From Venatoribacter cucullus (lineage in GTDB: Bacteria > Pseudomonadota > Gammaproteobacteria > Pseudomonadales > Oceanobacteraceae), in NCBI RefSeq assembly GCF_016132445.1, contig NZ_CP046056.1, positions 2,604,501 through 2,668,500 on the forward strand: a stretch of 64,000 nt of DNA, in the 5' to 3' direction. Below are positions 19,014 to 28,624 of this stretch, in pieces. A program made the translations under genes and the position numbers. A model generated the notes under the pieces. It made no database searches and was not told where the DNA came from. It saw only the letters and a program-made list of their open reading frames with translations. Each line of letters starts with the position of its first letter. Position 1 is the first letter of the stretch.

Positions 19014-20804
19014 ATGAAACGAGTGACAGAAACCCGGAAACCGCATCGTGCAGTGGCACTCACCGGCATTATTGGTCTGGTGTGTATTGTCCTGTTGTTT
19101 GCGGCTCTGGCAGCCAGCCTCAACACCAAGCCCTATATGCCGCCCAAAGTGGCACAAAAGTATATGGAGCAATGGTTGATTGAATCCTCCCGCGAGGTGG
19201 CGGGCGTGGTGCGCCTGAAACATGCCAAAGCTCTGGAGCCCTTTTATCTGCGCCGTGACTACCAGCCGGTGTGGATGGACAGTTACGAATTAACCCCCGC
19301 CGCCATGGAATTACTGCAGGTGCTGCGCGAAACCGCCGCCGATGACTGGCGTAACTATGGTTACGAGCTGGCTACCCTGGAACGTGAAGCCAACCGTTTA
19401 TCCAACATTCCCAAGCAAGCCACCGCCGTTGAAGTGCTGCTGACGGATGCCTTTATCACCTATGCGCAACAGTCACTGAACGCGCAGTTACTGCCCGACA
19501 CCGGGGAGGGAGACCACCCCAGCATCCGCCGGGTAGCCGCCATCAGCCAGGAGCCGTTAGTCGGTGAAGAGCAGATTATTGATCTGCTGCACGATTCTGT
19601 CCGCCGCAATGATCTGAATGCTCTGGTTGCGCGCCTTACCCCCTCCCATCCGGGCTATCTGCGCCTGCGCAAAGAACTGAACCGTTATCTGGCCATTGCC
19701 AACTCCGGCCAATGGGTGCCGCTGCCGGATAAGCTCAGCCTGCAACTGCAGGATCGCCACGCCGCGGTTCCCCAGCTGCGCTGGCTGCTGACCCAGACCG
19801 GCGATATGCCCAAACCGGCGTTATCCTGGCTGTTCAAACAGGAAGAACAACAGCCCCGCGTGCCGGCTGCCGGCGCCGAGGCCGACCTGTCACTGAACGA
19901 ATATCTGTTTGATAACGACCTGGCCAATGCGGTGAAATCTTTCCAGCGCCGGCATAACCTGCCCGATACCGGCCATGTTGATGCCCGCACACTGGTCTGG
20001 CTGCGGGTGCCGCCGCACCAGATGGCACAGAAAATTGCCCTGAATATGAAACGCTGGCGCCACCTGCCGGCCGAATTAGGCAACCGTTATGTGATGGTCA
20101 ACATGGCCGATTACCGCCTGCAGATGATTAACGGCAACTCGGTTGAGCTGGATATGAAGGTGATTATCGGCAATCTGCAGCGCCGCACCCCGGTGATGGC
20201 GCAAACCATCAGTACGCTGGAGCTGGCGCCCACCTGGTCAGTGCCGAAGCGTATCGCCATTAACAGCCTGCTGCCGAAAATCCGCCGTAATCCCAATTAT
20301 CTGGACGAAAAGGGTTACCAGATTATTGGCAAAGTAGACGGTATTGATCAGTTTATTTCCCCGCACGATATCGACTGGAACAAAGTGACACCGCAGAATT
20401 TTCCTTACCGCCTGATTCAGAAAGCCGGTGATGAAAATGCCCTGGGATCGATCAAATTCCTGCTGCCGAACGATAAAGACATTTACCTGCACGACACCTC
20501 ACAGCCCGAGCTGTTCGGTCTGCACAACCGCGCTCTCAGCTCCGGTTGTGTACGGGTAGAACAGCCACGCCTGCTGGCTGAAAAATTATTACGCGGCCAG
20601 CAGGGCTGGACCCGCCGCCATATTGATTCGGCCATTGACCAGAACCGCACCACCCGTATCCGCCTGCAGGAAGAAGTACCGGTTTACCTGATGTACTGGA
20701 CCACCTGGGTGGACGAAAAAGGCACCCTGCAGGTACGTGATGATGTGTACCAGCGCGACCTGATCGCCGGGCTGCCGCCCATCAACCCGGAAGTCAGCCT
20801 GTAA
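19014..20804 (+). CDS. L,D-transpeptidase, YcbB/LdtD type
   Basis: A 596-residue periplasmic enzyme that should form 3-3 crosslinks in peptidoglycan. A single N-terminal membrane anchor (about 15-38) is followed by a large domain, a peptidoglycan-binding domain (about 294-335, AVKSFQRRHNLPDTGHVDARTL), and a YkuD catalytic domain with the nucleophile Cys512 in HNRALSSGCVRVEQ. Length and order match E. coli LdtD (YcbB). The ATG at 19014 is used; a TTG at 18987 is upstream. The next gene is a MepK-like endopeptidase, the same ycbB-ycbK order as in E. coli. Confidence 0.93.
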   Translation: MKRVTETRKPHRAVALTGIIGLVCIVLLFAALAASLNTKPYMPPKVAQKYMEQWLIESSREVAGVVRLKHAKALEPFYLRRDYQPVWMDSYELTPAAMELLQVLRETAADDWRNYGYELATLEREANRLSNIPKQATAVEVLLTDAFITYAQQSLNAQLLPDTGEGDHPSIRRVAAISQEPLVGEEQIIDLLHDSVRRNDLNALVARLTPSHPGYLRLRKELNRYLAIANSGQWVPLPDKLSLQLQDRHAAVPQLRWLLTQTGDMPKPALSWLFKQEEQQPRVPAAGAEADLSLNEYLFDNDLANAVKSFQRRHNLPDTGHVDARTLVWLRVPPHQMAQKIALNMKRWRHLPAELGNRYVMVNMADYRLQMINGNSVELDMKVIIGNLQRRTPVMAQTISTLELAPTWSVPKRIAINSLLPKIRRNPNYLDEKGYQIIGKVDGIDQFISPHDIDWNKVTPQNFPYRLIQKAGDENALGSIKFLLPNDKDIYLHDTSQPELFGLHNRALSSGCVRVEQPRLLAEKLLRGQQGWTRRHIDSAIDQNRTTRIRLQEEVPVYLMYWTTWVDEKGTLQVRDDVYQRDLIAGLPPINPEVSL

Positions 20805-20820
20805 ACCGGCTCAGCCGGTT
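20804..20820. terminator. Hairpin at the end of the L,D-transpeptidase gene
   Basis: AACCGGC and GCCGGTT pair around a 3-base loop right at the stop codon; no T-run follows, so it is a weak terminator or RNA 3' end stabiliser. Confidence 0.4.
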
Positions 20821-20942
20821 ACACTTCCGCGCCTGACAAATGTAACAAGCCTCTGAATGTGCGAATCATGACCGTTTATTTTCCGGTCGCTTTGGCATAC
20901 TGCCGGCTGTTTTTAATCATCCAGCCGGAGAATTAACGGGTT

Positions 20943-21506
20943 ATGCTGAACCGTCGTCATTTCCTGCGCCAGGCAGCCTGCCTGGGTGCGGCCGGGGTTG
21001 CCGGCCTGTCTTCCGCACCATTACTGGCTCAGCCCCAGAGCGGAATGACAGATCAGGCCGAACGCACGCTGCGGGTGTACAACATCCATACCGGCGAATA
21101 CCTGACCACCACGTTCTGGGCCGACGGCCAGTATCAGGATGAGGAAATTCAGGCACTGGATTTATTATTGCGCGACCACCGTGCCAATCAGGCCATGGCC
21201 ATGCAGCGCGAACTGTATGAAAAGATGTTCCATCTGCAGGAGCTGTTCAGCAGCCGCGAACCACTCTATGTTATTTCCGGCTACCGCTCACCAGGCACCA
21301 ATTCCGGTTTGCGCCAGGTAAGTAACGGCGTGGCCGAAAACAGTCTGCATATGCAGGGCCGCGCGGTGGATATCCGTATTCCCGGCGTGTCGCACCGGCA
21401 TCTGCACAAAGCCGCGCTGGCCATGCGTTCCGGTGGCGTGGGGTATTACCCGAAGAGTGGTTACATTCATCTGGATACCGGCCGCGTACGCAGCTGGACG
21501 ATATAA
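20943..21506 (+). CDS. MepK/YcbK-family (DUF882, M15-like) peptidoglycan endopeptidase
   Basis: A 187-residue exported protein. The N-terminus MLNRRHFLRQAACLGAAG is a twin-arginine signal (RRHFL) ending near residue 30 (LLAQP). The M15-type zinc site is visible as SLHMQGRAVDI (His and Asp ligands) and the late IHLDTG (His ligand), plus SGYRSPGTN. E. coli MepK (YcbK) cleaves 3-3 crosslinks made by L,D-transpeptidases, and here too the gene follows an LdtD-like gene by 138 bases, so a make-and-cut pair is likely. Confidence 0.9.
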   Translation: MLNRRHFLRQAACLGAAGVAGLSSAPLLAQPQSGMTDQAERTLRVYNIHTGEYLTTTFWADGQYQDEEIQALDLLLRDHRANQAMAMQRELYEKMFHLQELFSSREPLYVISGYRSPGTNSGLRQVSNGVAENSLHMQGRAVDIRIPGVSHRHLHKAALAMRSGGVGYYPKSGYIHLDTGRVRSWTI

Positions 21507-21520
21507 GTTAGGCGTTCAGC
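21507..21520. repeat. Half heptad element between convergent genes
   Basis: Two complete 7-base units, GTTAGGC and GTTCAGC, fill the space between the stop codon of the MepK-like gene (21504-21506) and the ptsP end; the ptsP stop (minus-strand TGA at 21516-21518) lies inside the second unit. This equals half an arm of the palindromes at 5508, 40860 and 59710, with no facing arm. Confidence 0.6.
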
Positions 21521-23792
21521 GCGCCGGGCCGATAATGCGGCCAAAACCGGCTTTTTCCAGCGATAACTGCAGGGTAGCAGTAATCACCGGCGCGCTTTCC
21601 AGCGTCAGAACCTGTTGCATCAGATCTTTGGCCCACGCCATGTTCACGCCCCGGATAACGGATTTCACTTTCGGCAGGTTGGTGGCATTCATCGACAGCA
21701 TGTCGTAGCCCATCGCCATCAGCAGCACCGCCCCCATCGGGTTACCCGCCAGTTCACCGCAGACACTTACCGGCTTACCAATGGCATGGGCGCCATCGGC
21801 GATTTGTTTCAGGGCATTGAGTACGGCCGGATGGAAGGCCTGATACAGATCAGCCACCCGGGGATTATTACGGTCCACCGCCAGCAAATACTGGGTCAGG
21901 TCGTTACTGCCAACCGACAGAAAATCGACCCGCTGCCCCAGCTCACGGATCTGGTACACAGCCGCCGGAATTTCAATCATCACCCCCACCTGCGGCATCT
22001 CGACATCGAAGCCTTCTTCCAATACTTCGGCATGGGCGCGGTAAATAAGGTGCAGCGCTTCATCGACTTCATTCACGCTGGAAATCATCGGCAGCATCAC
22101 GCGCAGATTGTTCAGCCCTTCACTGGCTTTGATCATGGCGCGGATCTGCACCAGAAAAATTTCCGGGTGATCCAGGGTGACCCGGATACCGCGCCAACCG
22201 AGGAAGGGGTTAGCTTCGTTAATCGGAAAATAGGTCAGTGATTTATCACCACCAATATCCAGCGTGCGCATGGTAACCGGCGCCGGAGCAAAGGTTTCCA
22301 GCTGCTGGCGGTAAATTTTTTGTTGCTCGTTTTCGCTGGGGAAGCGGTCCTTCATCATAAAAGGCACTTCGGTGCGGTACAGGCCGACGCCTTCAGCACC
22401 GCGGTCGAGGCTGCGCACCGCATCGGTTATCAGGCCGGTATTTACCCACAACGGAATCCGATATCCATCCCGGGTTTCAGCGGGCAGATCACGCAGTATC
22501 TGCAGATCCTGTTGCAAGGCCTGTTCTTCATCGTAAATGGCCTGATACTGCTGGCGCAGTTCATCGGTCGGGGAAGAGAAAATCTGCCCGCGATAACCAT
22601 CGACAATCAGCTCCAGCCCATGCAACTGGGTATAGGGCACATCCACCACACCCATCACGGTCGGAACCCCCATCGCCCGCGCCAGAATGGCCACGTGCGA
22701 GTTGGAAGACCCTTTTACCGACACCAGCCCGCGCAGCTTGCTGGCCGGTACTTCGCCCAACATAGCCGGTGTCAGTTCTTCGCTGACCAGAATGCAATCG
22801 GCGGGAAAATCACGCTCCTGCGCATGCGCATCACTGCCCTGTAAATGCGCCAGAATTCGGGTGCCGAGATCCAGAATATCGGTGGCCCGCTCCCGCAGAT
22901 AAACGTCTTCCATTAACTGAAAATGGCCGACGTACTGCATAACGACCTGGCGCAACGCGCCTTGCGCCCAGTTATTGGTTTCGCGGATACGGGTGCGTAC
23001 TTCGGCGCCCAGCGCATTGTCGTCGAGCATGCTCAGGTAGACATCGAACAGAGCCATTTCTTCCGGCCGCAATTCGCCACTGAGTTTCGCTGCCAAAGCC
23101 CGCACTTCGTCACGGGCAGCCTGTAAGGCGGCATCGAAGCGCTGCACTTCCTCATCAGCGGATTCAGCCTCACGATCCACCACGCCACTGAGATCGGCCG
23201 GTGGTGACAACACATAGACGGTACCGATACCAACACCGGGAGCGCCGGGGGCGCCGTTAAAACGGGTACTGCGGCGCTCTTTGGTATGGCCGGACATTTC
23301 CAGAATATTGCCGGTGGCTTCAGCATGGGCAATAACCCCGGCCAGCTGCGCCGACATGGTCACCAGGAAAGCCTCTTCGCTTTCATCAAACTGACGGCTG
23401 TCGCGCTGCTGCACCACCATCACGCCCATCAGGCGCTTATGGTGGATAATCGGCACGCCCAGGAAAGACAGAAACGGATCTTCACCGGTTTCGGACAGGA
23501 AATGAAACTTGGGGTGTGCAGGCGCGTTATCGACGTTGATGGGTTCTTCACGCGACCCCACCAGACCGACCAGGCCCTGCGACGAACTGAGGCTGACCCG
23601 GCCGACGGCTTCGGGGTTCAGGCCTTCGGTGGCCATCAGCACATAGCGTTTGCTGTCGGCATCGAACAGATACACCGAACACACCTCGGTGTGCATTGCC
23701 TCGCGGATGCGGGCAACCACCACATTCAGGGCGTCACTCAGATCGGTGGCTGAGCTGACTTCCTGAACGATGCGCCGGAGTATATCGAGCAT
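21516..23792 (-). CDS. ptsP: Phosphoenolpyruvate-protein phosphotransferase PtsP (enzyme I-Ntr)
   Basis: PtsP passes phosphate from phosphoenolpyruvate to NPr in the nitrogen-related PTS, a regulatory chain. The 758-residue protein has an N-terminal GAF domain (about 1-155) that in relatives senses glutamine or ketoglutarate, a swivelling domain with active His366 in GSSNSHVAILARAMG, and the C-terminal PEP-binding barrel with VCGELAGNP. Start ATG at 23792 is two bases past the rppH stop, the usual rppH-ptsP operon. Confidence 0.95.
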   Translation of the reverse strand: MLDILRRIVQEVSSATDLSDALNVVVARIREAMHTEVCSVYLFDADSKRYVLMATEGLNPEAVGRVSLSSSQGLVGLVGSREEPINVDNAPAHPKFHFLSETGEDPFLSFLGVPIIHHKRLMGVMVVQQRDSRQFDESEEAFLVTMSAQLAGVIAHAEATGNILEMSGHTKERRSTRFNGAPGAPGVGIGTVYVLSPPADLSGVVDREAESADEEVQRFDAALQAARDEVRALAAKLSGELRPEEMALFDVYLSMLDDNALGAEVRTRIRETNNWAQGALRQVVMQYVGHFQLMEDVYLRERATDILDLGTRILAHLQGSDAHAQERDFPADCILVSEELTPAMLGEVPASKLRGLVSVKGSSNSHVAILARAMGVPTVMGVVDVPYTQLHGLELIVDGYRGQIFSSPTDELRQQYQAIYDEEQALQQDLQILRDLPAETRDGYRIPLWVNTGLITDAVRSLDRGAEGVGLYRTEVPFMMKDRFPSENEQQKIYRQQLETFAPAPVTMRTLDIGGDKSLTYFPINEANPFLGWRGIRVTLDHPEIFLVQIRAMIKASEGLNNLRVMLPMISSVNEVDEALHLIYRAHAEVLEEGFDVEMPQVGVMIEIPAAVYQIRELGQRVDFLSVGSNDLTQYLLAVDRNNPRVADLYQAFHPAVLNALKQIADGAHAIGKPVSVCGELAGNPMGAVLLMAMGYDMLSMNATNLPKVKSVIRGVNMAWAKDLMQQVLTLESAPVITATLQLSLEKAGFGRIIGPAR

Positions 23793-23794
23793 GG

Positions 23795-24286
23795 TTAACC
23801 TGCCCTGCGCTGAAGTTTGGCAATGCGTGGCGCCAGCTCGGTCATGGCGCGACGGTAAACATCGCGTTTGAACGCCACCACATTACCCAGCGGGAACCAG
23901 TAACTGACCCAGCTCCAGCCGTCGAATTCGGGTTTATTAGTGGCACTGACGTTAATACTGGAATCATCGCTGATGAGTTTCAGCAAAAACCACTTTTGTT
24001 TCTGCCCCACACAGACCGGGCGACTGTCGTGACGAACCATGCGGCGCGGCAGCCGGTAACGCAGCCAGCCCCGGGTGCAGCCCAAAATCTGTACCTGCTG
24101 CGGGCTCAGGCCAACTTCTTCCTGCAGTTCACGGAATAAGGCTTTTTCTGGTGTTTCGCCTTCTTTAATACCGCCCTGAGGAAACTGCCAGGCATCCTGA
24201 CCAATGCGCCGCGCCCACAGCACCTGGCCATGATCATTACAGAGGATAATGCCGACGTTCGGGCGGTAACCATATTCGTCTATCAC
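23795..24286 (-). CDS. rppH: RNA pyrophosphohydrolase
   Basis: RppH removes pyrophosphate from the 5' end of primary transcripts and so starts RNase E dependent decay. The 163-residue protein has the full Nudix box in [22 protein letters not shown] (about residues 38-60) and the family start [17 protein letters not shown]. The start codon is GTG at 24286. It is upstream of ptsP with a two-base gap. Confidence 0.94.
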   Translation of the reverse strand: MIDEYGYRPNVGIILCNDHGQVLWARRIGQDAWQFPQGGIKEGETPEKALFRELQEEVGLSPQQVQILGCTRGWLRYRLPRRMVRHDSRPVCVGQKQKWFLLKLISDDSSINVSATNKPEFDGWSWVSYWFPLGNVVAFKRDVYRRAMTELAPRIAKLQRRAG

Positions 24287-24490
24287 AATGCGATCCGTAA
24301 GGTCGTAAAAATAAAAATTTGCTGATTTTCAGGCTCCGGTCAAGTGCTGCGGCCAGGGCAGACAGGGGGCTTTAAGAACCCGGAACAGCAGATTATTTTT
24401 TCATTCAGGAGCCATAATTATAGGGAAAGTATGCTCTGTTGCCCTTAGAATAGCGACTAATTTTATCACCCTGCGAAAAGGCTCAACCCC

Positions 24491-25147
24491 GTGGCACTGG
24501 CAATTTTTGATCTTGATCACACCCTGCTCGACGGCGACAGCGACCATGCTTTTGGTCAGTTCCTGGTTGATCAGGGCATGGTCGATCCTCAGGTTCACAA
24601 ACACCGGAACGACCATTTTTACCAACAATACAAAGCCGGCACGCTGGACATTCACGAATATCTGGAATTTGCCCTGCGCCCGCTCACCGAATATTCGCTG
24701 CAAGAGATGCTGGACGCCCGCCAGACCTTTCTGCAGGAACGGGTAGTACCGCTGATTTCGCAGAAAAGCCGCGACCTGATCGCTCATCACAAGCGCCTCG
24801 GTGATACCTTGCTGATTATCACGGCCACCAACGGTTTTGTGACCTATCCCATAGCCGAGCTGCTGGGAATTGAGCATATTATTGCCCCGCATCCGGAATT
24901 TATTGACGGTGGCTATACCGGCAAAATTACCGGGACGCCCAGTTTTCAACACGGTAAGGTCATCCGTCTGCAGGACTGGCTGGCCGGGCAGGGTTTTGAT
25001 CTGACCGGCAGCTGGTTCTACAGTGACTCGCATAACGATCTGCCGTTATTGGAAGTGGTCGATCACCCGGTCGCTGTCGATCCGGACGAACGCCTGGAAG
25101 CCATTGCCCGCCAACGCGGCTGGCCCATCATCAGTCTCAGGGATTAA
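24491..25147 (+). CDS. HAD-superfamily (IB, SerB-like) phosphatase
   Basis: A 218-residue HAD hydrolase. Motif I is DLDHTLLDGDS (nucleophile Asp7, acid Asp9), motif II is IITATNGF, and motif IV is YSDSHNDLPLLE. The helical cap between motifs I and II is characteristic of the PSP-like subfamily that includes SerB and phosphoserine-choline type phosphatases. The substrate is unknown. Start is GTG. It is divergent from rppH, a common arrangement, and nine bases upstream of the imelysin gene. Confidence 0.86.
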   Translation: MALAIFDLDHTLLDGDSDHAFGQFLVDQGMVDPQVHKHRNDHFYQQYKAGTLDIHEYLEFALRPLTEYSLQEMLDARQTFLQERVVPLISQKSRDLIAHHKRLGDTLLIITATNGFVTYPIAELLGIEHIIAPHPEFIDGGYTGKITGTPSFQHGKVIRLQDWLAGQGFDLTGSWFYSDSHNDLPLLEVVDHPVAVDPDERLEAIARQRGWPIISLRD

Positions 25148-25156
25148 GGAACTGTC

Positions 25157-26380
25157 ATGCACCGCCTCCGCCTGCCGGCCCTTCTGCTTGCTGCATTACT
25201 GGCCGCCTGCGATCAGAACCCACCGACCACCAGCCTGCCGGCTGCACCGGAGCAGGAACAGCGCCTGCCCGACAGCAGTGGGTTTTCCGCTCATCTGGGC
25301 CTGACGGCTTACACCCGCATGTCGCTGGCCGCGCAAAGTGCCCAGGAACTGGACAGCAAACTGGCTGCGCTGCTCTATAACCCCGGTGAAGAATCGCTGG
25401 CGGCGGCACGCCATGCCTGGCGCACAGCTTATGATGCCTGGCTGGAAACCCTGCTGTACGCCTATCTGCCCATCAATGATCCGCCCGACTGGGCCAGCAA
25501 GGGCATTGATTACCAGCAAACCATCGCGCTGCTCGACAGCTGGCCGATTGAAGGCGGCTATATTGATTATCTGCCGGGTTATCCGTTCAGTGGCATCGTC
25601 AACGACCTGACCCTACCGCTGAATGAAGACAGCCTGCTGGCTCAGCACCGCTTCTCTGACCCCACCTACGCCAGCCTGGGCTATCACGCACTGGAATTTA
25701 TGCTGTGGGGTGCCGATGGCGAACGACCGCCGCGGGATTTTCTGCCGCAGGAAAACACCGCCCCGGTGGTCGCCAGCAGCGATGAAGAAGGCACCGCTGC
25801 CAACCCGGAAACTGACAGTGGCGATGCCGACCTGCCGGTTTCCGTCAACACCGTGCAGAACCATAATCGCCGCCGGCAGTATGTGCAGCTGGTGAGTGAG
25901 CAATTACAAAAGCATCTGCATCGCCTGCAACGGCGCTGGGAACCCAGCAATGGTTACTACGCGGGCTTGCTGCAGCACGCCCGCCCGGAGCAGGTACTGA
26001 ATGCCAGCCTGATGGCCATGCAACAATTATTGTCGGAAGAATTATTGGGTAAGCGCCTGAGTGGCAACAGCAGTGAATTCAGCAACAGCAGCTGGGCAGA
26101 TGCCCGCGCCATTGTGAATGGTATCCGTCTTTTATTTGTACCGGACAGCAGCAACGAAGACCCCAACGGCCTGGCGACGGTGCTGCGCAACCGCGACCAG
26201 GCATTGCAACAAGCCTGGATACAGCAACTGGATTTGATTGATGCCAGCCTGAGCGACTGGCAACAACAGGGTGACAGCGAGCCGGTACGCCAGCTGTGCC
26301 GGCAACGCCTGATTGAACTGCTGTCGCTGCTGCAACGTACCGCCGATGCTCTGGGCATGCAGTTACCCGATACTCAGTAA
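25157..26380 (+). CDS. Imelysin-family lipoprotein (M75-like)
   Basis: A 407-residue lipoprotein: signal peptide with lipobox LAAC, lipidated Cys18. The imelysin hallmark GxHxxE is present as GYHALEFMLWG, with WASKGIDYQQ and WPIEGGYIDYLPGYPFSGIVND before it. Imelysin proteins take part in iron uptake at the cell surface or periplasm (IrpA, EfeO-like); a peptidase role is doubtful. An acidic low-complexity stretch (about 205-230) interrupts the domain. It follows the HAD gene by nine bases. Confidence 0.84.
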   Translation: MHRLRLPALLLAALLAACDQNPPTTSLPAAPEQEQRLPDSSGFSAHLGLTAYTRMSLAAQSAQELDSKLAALLYNPGEESLAAARHAWRTAYDAWLETLLYAYLPINDPPDWASKGIDYQQTIALLDSWPIEGGYIDYLPGYPFSGIVNDLTLPLNEDSLLAQHRFSDPTYASLGYHALEFMLWGADGERPPRDFLPQENTAPVVASSDEEGTAANPETDSGDADLPVSVNTVQNHNRRRQYVQLVSEQLQKHLHRLQRRWEPSNGYYAGLLQHARPEQVLNASLMAMQQLLSEELLGKRLSGNSSEFSNSSWADARAIVNGIRLLFVPDSSNEDPNGLATVLRNRDQALQQAWIQQLDLIDASLSDWQQQGDSEPVRQLCRQRLIELLSLLQRTADALGMQLPDTQ

Positions 26381-26403
26381 CACTAACCCCAAGCAACCGT
26401 AGC

Positions 26404-26424
26404 GCCAACCCTTAGCGGGTTGGC
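26404..26424. terminator. Hairpin between convergent imelysin gene and rlmI
   Basis: GCCAACCC and GGGTTGGC pair perfectly (8 bases) around a 5-base loop that contains the rlmI stop codon. No T-run. Its position between convergent genes suits a two-way stop. Confidence 0.5.
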
Positions 26425-27608
26425 AGTACGCGGGCAAACACCGCTTTCAGATAACGGGTTTCCGGAATGGCCGGCACCACCGGGTGGTCGGCGCCCTGGC
26501 TGCCGACATGCTGAATCAGCACATCCCGGTCCAGTTCACGGCCCATGATCCGCAGCATATCCGGCAAGCGCTCTTCACCCAGATGCATGGAGCAGGAGGC
26601 CGCTACCAGCAGGCCGTCTTTGCTCAGCAGACGCATGGCCAGTGAGTTCAGACGATGGTAAGCCTGTTCGCCGGCTTTAATATCTTTGCGCTTAGGAATC
26701 AGCGCCGGCGGGTCCATTACCACCACATCAAAGCGTTCGCCGTTGTCTTTCAGCTGCCGCAGCGCGGCAAAGGCATCGCCTTCCCAGCACTGCACTTTTT
26801 CGGCCACACCGTTTAACGCCGCGTTCTGCTCTACCCAGTCCAGCGCCTGAGCTGAAGCATCGACACAATGCACTTCGGCCGCACCATGGTTAGCGGCCTG
26901 CACACCCCAGCCACCGATATAACTGAACACATCCAGCACCCGCTTGCCCTTCACCAGCCGGTTCAGCTGCGCACGGTTTTCACGGTGGTCATAAAACCAG
27001 CCGGTTTTCTGGCCGTGAATAACCGGCGCCATAAAGCGGGTATCGTTTTCAATTAACGGCGCACAGTCGTCTTCCAGCGCGCCCTGCACCACTTCCACGT
27101 ATTCCGGCAGGCCTTCCACGGCGCGTAACTTGCCATCGTTTTTCAGCACAATGCAGTGCGGTTTAGCGACCTTGTTGACGGCATCAATAATGGCCTGACG
27201 GCGCTCTTCCATCGCCACCGAGGAAATCTGCACCACCACCACGCCACCAAAGCGGTCAATCACCAGGCCCGGCAGGCCATCGCTGTCGCCGTACACCCAG
27301 CGGTAACACTGATGCGGATACCAAAGTTCGCGGCCACTCTGCGCCACCTGCAGACGATGCACGATCATCGACTGATCCAATACCGCATTGGCATCACGGC
27401 TGAACAGGCGCGCGCAGATCAGCTGCTCCGGGCTGACCACCGCCGCCCCCAGCGCTTTGCCAGAGGCTGTTTCCACCACCACTTCAGTGCCCGCCGCCAA
27501 ACCTTTCAGGGGCGTTACGGCGGTATCCACCTCGTTGCTGTAGACCCATAAATGGCCACCTTTTAAACGGCGTTCTGCTTTAGGATTCAGACGCAGGGTA
27601 TGACGCAT
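26412..27608 (-). CDS. rlmI: 23S rRNA (cytosine1962-C5)-methyltransferase RlmI-type
   Basis: A 398-residue class I SAM-dependent RNA methyltransferase. N-terminal PUA domain (about 1-75, LNPKAERRLKGGHLWVYSNEV) and a Rossmann domain with VLDVFSYIGGWG as SAM motif, DPPALIPKRKD as motif IV and AASCSMHL as the catalytic cysteine motif. The closest known family is RlmI, which methylates C1962 of 23S rRNA. ATG with GGAGAA ribosome site; a perfect minus-strand TATAAT lies 36 bases upstream. Confidence 0.88.
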   Translation of the reverse strand: MRHTLRLNPKAERRLKGGHLWVYSNEVDTAVTPLKGLAAGTEVVVETASGKALGAAVVSPEQLICARLFSRDANAVLDQSMIVHRLQVAQSGRELWYPHQCYRWVYGDSDGLPGLVIDRFGGVVVVQISSVAMEERRQAIIDAVNKVAKPHCIVLKNDGKLRAVEGLPEYVEVVQGALEDDCAPLIENDTRFMAPVIHGQKTGWFYDHRENRAQLNRLVKGKRVLDVFSYIGGWGVQAANHGAAEVHCVDASAQALDWVEQNAALNGVAEKVQCWEGDAFAALRQLKDNGERFDVVVMDPPALIPKRKDIKAGEQAYHRLNSLAMRLLSKDGLLVAASCSMHLGEERLPDMLRIMGRELDRDVLIQHVGSQGADHPVVPAIPETRYLKAVFARVLPTR

Positions 27609-27643
27609 AGGGTTCTCCGCAGGCGGTTACAAAAATGGCGGGC

Positions 27644-27649
27644 ATTATA
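27644..27649 (-). promoter_or_regulatory. -10 element of the rlmI promoter
   Basis: TATAAT on the minus strand about 36 bases before the rlmI ATG. No good -35 is seen at 16-18 bases, so I mark only the -10. Confidence 0.45.
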
Positions 27650-27725
27650 CCCCTGTTGCTACAAACTTCCTCTGTAACCGGTGCTATTCTTGAGCCTTAT
27701 GTGATTAATCAATTGTGTGTGAACC

Positions 27726-28604
27726 ATGGCCAAGGAACTTTCCGAAGAACAGATTCTGCGCATTATGCAGGGCATCAAAATCCCACCGCAGCCGCAGATT
27801 CTGGTGGATCTGCAAATGGAACAGGTCATGCCCGACCCGGATATGGGCCGTATTGCCAAACTCATCAGTCAGGATGTCGGGCTGTCGGGTACGGTACTGA
27901 AGGTGGTGAACTCGCCCTTTTATGGCCTGAGAAACCGCATTACCTCGGTGCAGCAGGCCGTGTGCCTGATCGGCCTCGACAGCGTGGTGAATATCATTAA
28001 TGGCCTGTCCATCAAAAGCCAGATGAGCGATGAAACCATCGTTAACATGAACCGCTTCTGGGACACCGCCAACGACATTGCCCAGGTCGCCACCACCGTG
28101 GCCAAACAAGTGGGCTTCCCCAACCCCGATCTGGCTTATCTGCTGGGGTTATTCCACAACTGCGGTATTCCGCTGTTAATGAGCCGTTTCGATAATTATC
28201 TGCAGGTGATGGAAGAGTCTTACGCCCACCCGGAATTACGGGTGGTGGATGTGGAAAATCAGCATTTAAATACCAACCATGCGGTCATCGGTTATTACAC
28301 CGCCAAGTCATGGAATTTACCGAAAGTATTGTGCGATGTTATTGCCGAACACCACAGCGCCACCCGCTATTTCACCAGCGACCATATTAAAGATTCGGAA
28401 GGCAAAACCCTGCTGGCTATTTTAAAACTGGCTGAGCATATCTGTGGTAATTACCACATTCTCGGGCGTCAGCAGGTGGATCTGGAATGGGAAAATATCG
28501 GCACCGAAGTGCTTACCTATCTGGGGCTGGGTGAATACGACATAGAACAAATGCAGCTGAACTTTTCAGAAATGGGCATTGGTTTCCAGAACTATCGTTA
28601 TTAA
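27726..28604 (+). CDS. HDOD domain protein
   Basis: A 292-residue protein made almost entirely of one HDOD domain (about 15-215), recognised by IPPQPQILVDLQ, ISQDVGLSGTVLKVVNSPFYGLRNRITSVQQAV and LLGLFHNCGIPLL. HDOD proteins are signalling scaffolds related to HD phosphohydrolases but lack most metal ligands; they act in chemotaxis, cyclic-di-GMP and motility control. No output domain is fused, so its partner is unknown. Monocistronic, followed by a strong terminator. Confidence 0.85.
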   Translation: MAKELSEEQILRIMQGIKIPPQPQILVDLQMEQVMPDPDMGRIAKLISQDVGLSGTVLKVVNSPFYGLRNRITSVQQAVCLIGLDSVVNIINGLSIKSQMSDETIVNMNRFWDTANDIAQVATTVAKQVGFPNPDLAYLLGLFHNCGIPLLMSRFDNYLQVMEESYAHPELRVVDVENQHLNTNHAVIGYYTAKSWNLPKVLCDVIAEHHSATRYFTSDHIKDSEGKTLLAILKLAEHICGNYHILGRQQVDLEWENIGTEVLTYLGLGEYDIEQMQLNFSEMGIGFQNYRY

Positions 28605-28624
28605 ACAATTTATCGTTATCAAAC

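Noticed and set aside
21615-22844. Long open frames opposite ptsP
   Set aside because: His/Gln-rich antisense translations of a conserved gene with no recognisable domain.
27690-27725. Possible CRP site (TGTGATTAATCAATTG) before the HDOD gene
   Set aside because: Only one half-site matches; the second half is not TCACA.
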